A DNA stretch of 64,000 nt from Pilaira anomala (lineage: Eukaryota; Mucoromycota; Mucoromycetes; Mucorales; Mucoraceae). The notes under the pieces were generated by a model that did not search any database, was not told the DNA's origin, and was given only the letters and a program-made list of their open reading frames with translations. Position numbers and translations under genes: made by a program. The DNA is taken from contig JAIXMQ010000088.1 of assembly GCA_025716855.1 (NCBI GenBank), forward strand, positions 23,519-87,518, given 5' to 3'. Shown here piece by piece: positions 59,573-64,000 of the stretch. The stretch's first letter is position 1, and the number at the start of each line of letters is the position of its first letter.

Positions 59573-60310
59573 GAAGATTTAATAACTATGTCTAATTATT
59601 ATTATTATTATTATTATTATTTTACCTGCGAATAATGAAGATAATCCAAGATCTTTACAACGTTGAATAATATGTTCTGATAAACCTGCTTCATCTAAAC
59701 CACAAGATTCTTTGGGAGATACAACAGTAGGTTGTAACATCCATTCTGGAATACCCATACTTTTTAATAACTTGGCATCTTCTTTACTTTGCTTCTTTTT
59801 AGGTCCCAACATGTCAGGGAAAGCTTCTAAAGTGGGTACATCTTCCTCCACTACCTCCATAGCCTCTACTTCTTCTTCTTCTTCTTCTTTTTCTACAACC
59901 TCAGCATTCTCTTCTTCTTTAGTTTCGGTTTCTTCGGTTTCAACTTTTTCAGTTTCGATTTTTTCTTCTTCGGCTTCGACTTCTTCAGTTTCGACTTCCT
60001 CCATATCAACTACATCCTTTGTCACTGGCTCTTCTTTCTCGATAACCGTCTTCTTCTTTTGTACCTTTGTATCCTTTTTCTCAGCTACTTTTTTTTCTTC
60101 AACCTTTTCAACTATCTTTTCCTTGACATTCACCTTTTCTAATTCACTATTCTTTCTCTTTTTTTCAACAGGTGTGTCATCAGTACTCTCTTCTTTTCTT
60201 TTTTTATTTGCGATTCTGGCGTTTAATTTATTTAATCTTTCTTGCTTTTTTTCAAGTGTACGAGTATCTTTCTCGTCCTCGTCTCCAGTATATCTAGCAA
60301 TGGAGAACAT
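57905..60310 (-). CDS. DBP6: ATP-dependent RNA helicase Dbp6/DDX51
   Basis: DEAD-box helicase needed for early 60S ribosome assembly in the nucleolus. Start ATG at 60310 ('[20 protein letters not shown]'), stop at 57905, with about five or six introns. A Lys/Glu-rich head (~residues 15-165) precedes the family entry '[20 protein letters not shown]'. The core has Walker A '[15 protein letters not shown]', '[12 protein letters not shown]', '[11 protein letters not shown]', DEAD box '[18 protein letters not shown]', '[15 protein letters not shown]', '[20 protein letters not shown]' and '[18 protein letters not shown]'. '[10 protein letters not shown]' and the insert after the DEAD box fit the DDX51 branch better than other helicases. 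Intact. Introns include a T run (59159-59195) and an A run (59520-59570). Confidence 0.93.
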
Positions 60311-60478
60311 TCTATTTTATTTTATTTTTATTAAACAGTAGATCTATAAACGATCTTTTTTTTTTTTTTTTTTTTGAACATGTTTAAATATTTTTTTTTT
60401 TTTTATTTAAAAAAAAAAAAAAAATGCGAGGAAGCAGTCCCCGAAAAAGATACGTTAAAGGAAAATGTTAAAAAATGT

Positions 60479-61482
60479 CTACTTTGGTAACAATGGCGAT
60501 TGTTCATCGGCGTCTTGATCAAGATCCGAAGTAACTTGACGTTGATTGGTTTCTCTATTGTTTTCTTGTGTAGATGATAGGCTAGTTGGTGTCACTTTTA
60601 CAATTGTATCAACTATCCAAAACTGTATAATGTTCATCACCAGAGGGAAGCTATATATATATATATATAAAGATTATAAATATCCATATATCTCCTCCAT
60701 TCATTCTATCGATTATCTTACATTAACATAACAAATATAACTTGATATCTATAATTCCCTTTTGTCCATCTCAAGACCCATTCACCCCACGCAAATAAAA
60801 ATGGCAAGTACCGAAACATGGCAAATACACAAAGTTTCATTAAAGATTCTGCTAAAATGAAAATAAATGTTTGTTTGAACCATGGGATTAACATATACTT
60901 TAGAGGTGGCGACCCATATTGTCCCGTCTTGATCTGTTTCACATTGAACTTTCCCATCACAAATTCAATTAAACGAAGCCACATATACAAAATAGCTACG
61001 CCTACTGTCGTATCCACTGCTACATTTAAAAAATACCAAACACATAAATTCGTCTTGGGTCCTCCATTACGTGGTCTACCTGCTATATAACTTATAAATA
61101 AATTCAAAAAATGAATAATACCAGCTCCTGTAAACTGTTTAGCAACATCTAATGCCCTATATTTTAAAACGAATCAGGAGAAAAAGAACTATATACAAAA
61201 AATTGTGTGTGTGTGTGTGTTTTTTTTTTACCAAACTATCACTGGTCTTTGTGGTTTTTCTCGAGACCGTTTATAAAATAAAGTTAAAAGTGCTGTACTC
61301 GCAAGTGTTAACTGAACAAGAATCGCAAAGGAATCCAAGAGCTTACACCCTTCGTCGTCAGGATGAGGCCGACGATGAGGCGGCGATGGCGTCGGTATTG
61401 GTTCCTCTATATATAGCTCACATACTTCCTTACTAAAAGCACTTCCAAGTTGTAATAGGCTCTGGACTGAAAGTAGCGTCAT
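60479..61482 (-). CDS. STIMATE (TMEM110) family vacuolar/ER membrane protein
   Basis: Three minus-strand exons, 61482-61232, 61156-60722 and 60650-60479, join in frame to 285 aa. Family marks are 'CKLLDSFAILVQLTLASTAL' then 'KRSREKPQRPVIVWALDVAK', 'FTGAGIIHFLNLFISYI', 'CVWYFLNVAVDTTVGVAILY' and 'KTGQYGSPP', matching animal STIMATE (ER-plasma membrane junction organiser) and the yeast vacuolar member YPL162C. About five membrane spans. The cytosolic C-terminus ends 'QDADEQSPLLPK', an acidic dileucine (ExxxLL-type) signal that would fit vacuolar sorting. I chose the ATG at 61482; an open frame extends to 61572 through a Phe-rich stretch that looks like leader. Its stop lies 169 bp from the DBP6 start. 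Confidence 0.88.
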
Positions 61483-62689
61483 AAATGAATTGGTTCTATC
61501 TTGTATGTAAAAAAAAAAGGTAAAAAGAAAAATGCGTTCAAATGTGTATTGCGGGGTAGTTATTCTCAACAAAATATTATTTGAAAAGGCGAAAAAAAAA
61601 AGTGTACCATCATCATCATCATTATGTGTTCTTTTACCCCCCCCCCCCCATCCCCCTTTTTTTTTACACTGTTTGTTGTTTGAAGTGAGGTATTACCTAA
61701 ATTTCCAGAATGGGAAATCATGCATTCAATCGATTTCAATTAGAGTAGTAATAAGAGAAGAATACTCAACTTGAGAAGTTTTTTTCTTTTTCTCTCTCGC
61801 TCTTTCTTTTAGTTAACGAGAATGTAGTTAAATTTTTTTTTTTAATCATCTGCTATATATAACTTATATTAAACCATCTTAAAAACACTTAAATTCTTTA
61901 TATATTATTCCAGGATCAAATCCTCAGTGTATATTAGTGCTAGAGGCTATAATTCTATAAAACAAGATAGATGAATGTTAGCAACGTTGTGAAATGAAGT
62001 AACTTGTATTACTACTCCAAAAAATAAAATATCTGGTTGTACAGCTTTTTTTTTTTTTTGTTAGTTCTTATTTATCTTCTAGTCATCCTTTAAGCAGTTA
62101 TGTTAAAGTTGTCGAAAATAATAACTTTTTAGATGTAAACACGTTTAACCGAATTGCATTGCCAAACCATGTTCACTTTTTTTTTTGTAGATTTTCTAAA
62201 ACTATATGCCGTGTCCTACTTTAAAATACTGTGAACTTTATTGTAACAATACCTCATCGTGTCGCAATTTTTAATATATCTGGTTTTTTGGTACAACTTT
62301 AAAGATTTTTTTTTAAAATGCAGAAAACTTTCTTGATTGGCTTGTAAAAGATAGACAAAATGTGTTAGATAATTGTAAGAGGTAAGAGGTATTGTTAAAT
62401 TGAGTTTTATTAATAGAGAACAACCATAATATAAATAAGGTCTCAGATGTAAGAATAGATTTTTCTACTCCTTTTTTTTTATATGGAAACAATTGTCTCT
62501 GGATTTTATTGTTATAAAGTTAAAGGTTTTAACAATAATGAAAATTTATGTGTGTTATTGAGTTTTATATTTTCTAGTATTTTTTTTTTTTTTTTGTTAA
62601 CGTTAAGTTAATATTTTAACATTACTCTGAAGAAAGGAAAGGCGGATGGGCATGCGGTATTCATTCCTTGATATAAATTTGATGTTTAG
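61483..62689. other. Intergenic region upstream of the STIMATE-like gene
   Basis: Promoter side of the STIMATE-like gene, with a C run at 61639-61650 and T runs elsewhere. From about 61850 the sequence is plain AT-rich with no frame or RNA gene that I recognise. Confidence 0.5.
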
Positions 62690-62930
62690 TTTTTGTTATA
62701 ATTTTGTTGAATGAGAAAAGGTTACTCCATTGTTTGTGAACGGGACCTCTCGGAAAGTAAAAGCCCAGTGTGATGACCATATTGCTTCCAGTGTCACAGC
62801 TATAATTAATAGACTTGGAATTGTGGTTGCTGGTCATGTATTTTGAAATGCTTTAAATGTAAAAGTAGAAACAAAGAGGACGTCTATGGAAACTTCCGAT
62901 ACTGGATTTTAACTAAGACTTCGCACAAGC
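62690..62930 (-). pseudogene. Fragment of a second LINE ORF2 (C-terminal end)
   Basis: On the minus strand about 62715-62840 reads 'PATTIPSLLIIAVTLEAIWS' then 'SHWAFTFREVPFTNNG'. This aligns position by position with the intact LINE's ORF2 near its C-terminus ('SAILIVAATLEALWRCHWAF', then 'VFNNTPF'). Upstream, 'VSIDVLFVSTFTFKAFQNT' aligns with 'VSLDQLQLAIYALQTPTRT' but is followed by an in-frame stop. About half the residues are identical, so this comes from an older or different LINE lineage, not from the intact copy. Everything 5' of it appears lost. Confidence 0.75.
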
Positions 62931-63347
62931 CTGATTCGAATTCACCCAACTCCATTTTTTTTTAAATTGTTTTATTTTGCTCCGTGTAAAAAAAAAGCAA
63001 TGGCTCATTCAAGAGGTGGGCGCAAGTTAAAGTGATAATAATCTTATAATATATTACAATGCTTTAATCTTATAATAATGGACGACTTCCAAAATTCATG
63101 TTTAAACCAAATCTACTCATAGTTACACTAATCCCCCCAAGTGACCACTCCGACGTTTACTCATGAGTAAAAAAAAAGAACTTCCAAAATTCATACTTGT
63201 TAGAATAAAAAAAATTATATAAAAATATATAAAAAAAAAACGCTTAGAAGAGCATATTGCTGTTCGTTTGCTGCCATTTATTGTAATATACAGTTCTAAT
63301 TTGGTTCATACCTAAGGTACGAACCCGAAAGTTATGTAATCCAGAAA
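62931..63347. other. Relic region between LINE fragment and transposase tail
   Basis: No frame on either strand; short direct repeats such as 'CTTCCAAAATTCAT' occur at 63089 and 63181, suggesting mobile-element remains. Confidence 0.4.
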
Positions 63348-63680
63348 TTACACAAAAAGAATGAGGTTTCGCTCATCTTTATCAGCAGGAAGGTTCAGAT
63401 GAATCCTACCAAAAGCTGCCTGAATAGAGCGCATACCCCATTCTGAAGCTTGTCTATGCTTGGTTATAATAATGGCAAACTTCCTTCTGTTTTCTGAAGT
63501 ATTAAGTGGACTATTCTGTTTGGGTACCTCCAATACCTTGTCAGCGCTTGACACGGGAAAGCAGAATCCGCCCGCCAAGATTTTGTAGGGGGAAGGACAA
63601 AAAGGAGAAGAGAGAGCAAACTGGTACAGTGGAATTGATATTCTTGCATCTGATATATACCAGCTATATATATTTATCAT
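63348..63680 (-). pseudogene. Frameshifted C-terminal part of a PIF/Harbinger-like transposase
   Basis: The C-terminal frame reads 'ASEWGMRSIQAAFGRIHLNL' then 'PADKDERNLILFV', the E-W-G-[ML]-R-x-[LI]-Q block that carries the last acidic residue in HARBI1/DDE_4-type transposases common in Mucorales. Upstream, a second minus-strand frame (63649-63464) shows 'RADSAFPCQ', where the catalytic Asp of the D-S-A-F-P block is kept, while the longer frame has 'LAGGFCFP' there. The split of family motifs over two frames shows a frameshift. No N-terminal part is visible before the window end region. Confidence 0.65.
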
Positions 63681-64000
63681 TGATTACTATTTAATAGGTG
63701 GTTCCACCTATTATTTGACATTATTATTTAATTCTTCTCCTTGATTTCTCACGAATGATTAATATCCCGGTATCACAAACCCTTTCGGAACTTTCATGCA
63801 ATACAACGCGTCTTGACCAGGTCATACGTGTAACATATAAATTATTATGAACCAAGACTGTCAATCTTATGTGAAAAGAGTAGACTCTTTTCCCACCCTT
63901 TTATTTGGATATAAATACAACCTCTTTTTTCTCATAAATAAAAACCTAATCTTATTTTAAGACTTTCAACAAACTACTACGTTTTACATATTTATCATTT
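63681..64000. other. Right end of the window, no gene seen
   Basis: AT-rich sequence with a short inverted repeat 'AATAGGTGG...CCACCTATT' at about 63694-63714. No frame that I can assign; the start of the transposase relic could lie here or be lost. Confidence 0.45.

Noticed and set aside
59712..60341. 209-codon Ser/Phe-rich plus-strand frame
   Set aside because: It is the antisense of the Lys/Glu-rich head of DBP6.
1..64000. tRNA, rRNA or CRISPR features
   Set aside because: I looked for T-loop-like GTTCGANTC text with a matching acceptor stem, and for regularly spaced direct repeats. Nothing convincing was found, and CRISPR is not expected in a fungal nuclear genome.

Overview
The window looks like nuclear DNA of a filamentous early-diverging fungus, most likely a Mucoromycota species (Mucorales-like). 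The reasons are strongly AT-rich DNA packed with A/T homopolymers and AT/CT microsatellites, genes split by many short GT-AG introns (about 50-120 bp), and a housekeeping set that is recognisably fungal (Spt8, Vnx1, Dbp6, a G-protein gamma subunit, a Tip1/CLIP-170-like protein, an Edc1-like decapping factor). Species identity is an inference; no marker gene fixes it.

Layout. 0-14 kb is gene-dense: TAM41 (mitochondrial CDP-diacylglycerol synthase, +), PRP6 (tri-snRNP splicing factor, -), a SH3/Ras-association scaffold (+), a C1-transmembrane-dysferlin (peroxin-type) membrane protein (-) and an AAAP/SLC38 amino-acid transporter (-). 14-24 kb is a gene-poor accessory stretch of decayed mobile elements: a frameshifted Tc1/mariner transposase, a DIRS/gypsy-like reverse-transcriptase relic, two tandem-repeat arrays, a 149-bp MITE with TA target duplications, and duplicated exon/intron-like blocks. 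24-30 kb holds a G-protein gamma subunit (a two-exon gene that is easy to miss), the XPF/Rad1 repair endonuclease, and importin alpha, divergent from XPF across 188 bp.

32-41 kb holds the most interesting structure. A divergent pair, an orphan Lys/Pro/Gln-rich protein (-) and the SAGA subunit SPT8 (+), originally shared a promoter of about 540 bp. A full-coding-length L1-like non-LTR retrotransposon (both ORFs open, 5.84 kb, 14-bp perfect target-site duplication) has inserted into it on the minus strand. Its first ORF1 ATG sits 1 bp inside the 5' junction and only about 145 bp from the SPT8 start codon.

42-47 kb carries a possible tiny coiled-coil gene and a 1,194-aa CLIP-170-like microtubule plus-end protein. 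47-53 kb is a gene desert of simple sequence. 53-61.5 kb carries an Edc1-like decapping activator (+), then three minus-strand genes in tandem: VNX1 (vacuolar cation/H+ antiporter), DBP6/DDX51 (ribosome-biogenesis helicase) and a STIMATE-family vacuolar/ER membrane protein. The right end contains a decayed fragment of a second LINE and a frameshifted PIF/Harbinger-like transposase tail.

The genes are ordinary housekeeping loci without an operon-like shared pathway. The notable organisation is tight spacing: convergent stops 67 bp apart, and divergent starts 188-274 bp apart. I did not find a convincing new defence-type or biosynthetic system. The strongest candidates for new biology are the LINE captured in a divergent promoter and the C1-DysF membrane protein. 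All exon borders come from reading GT-AG sites and reading frame by eye.
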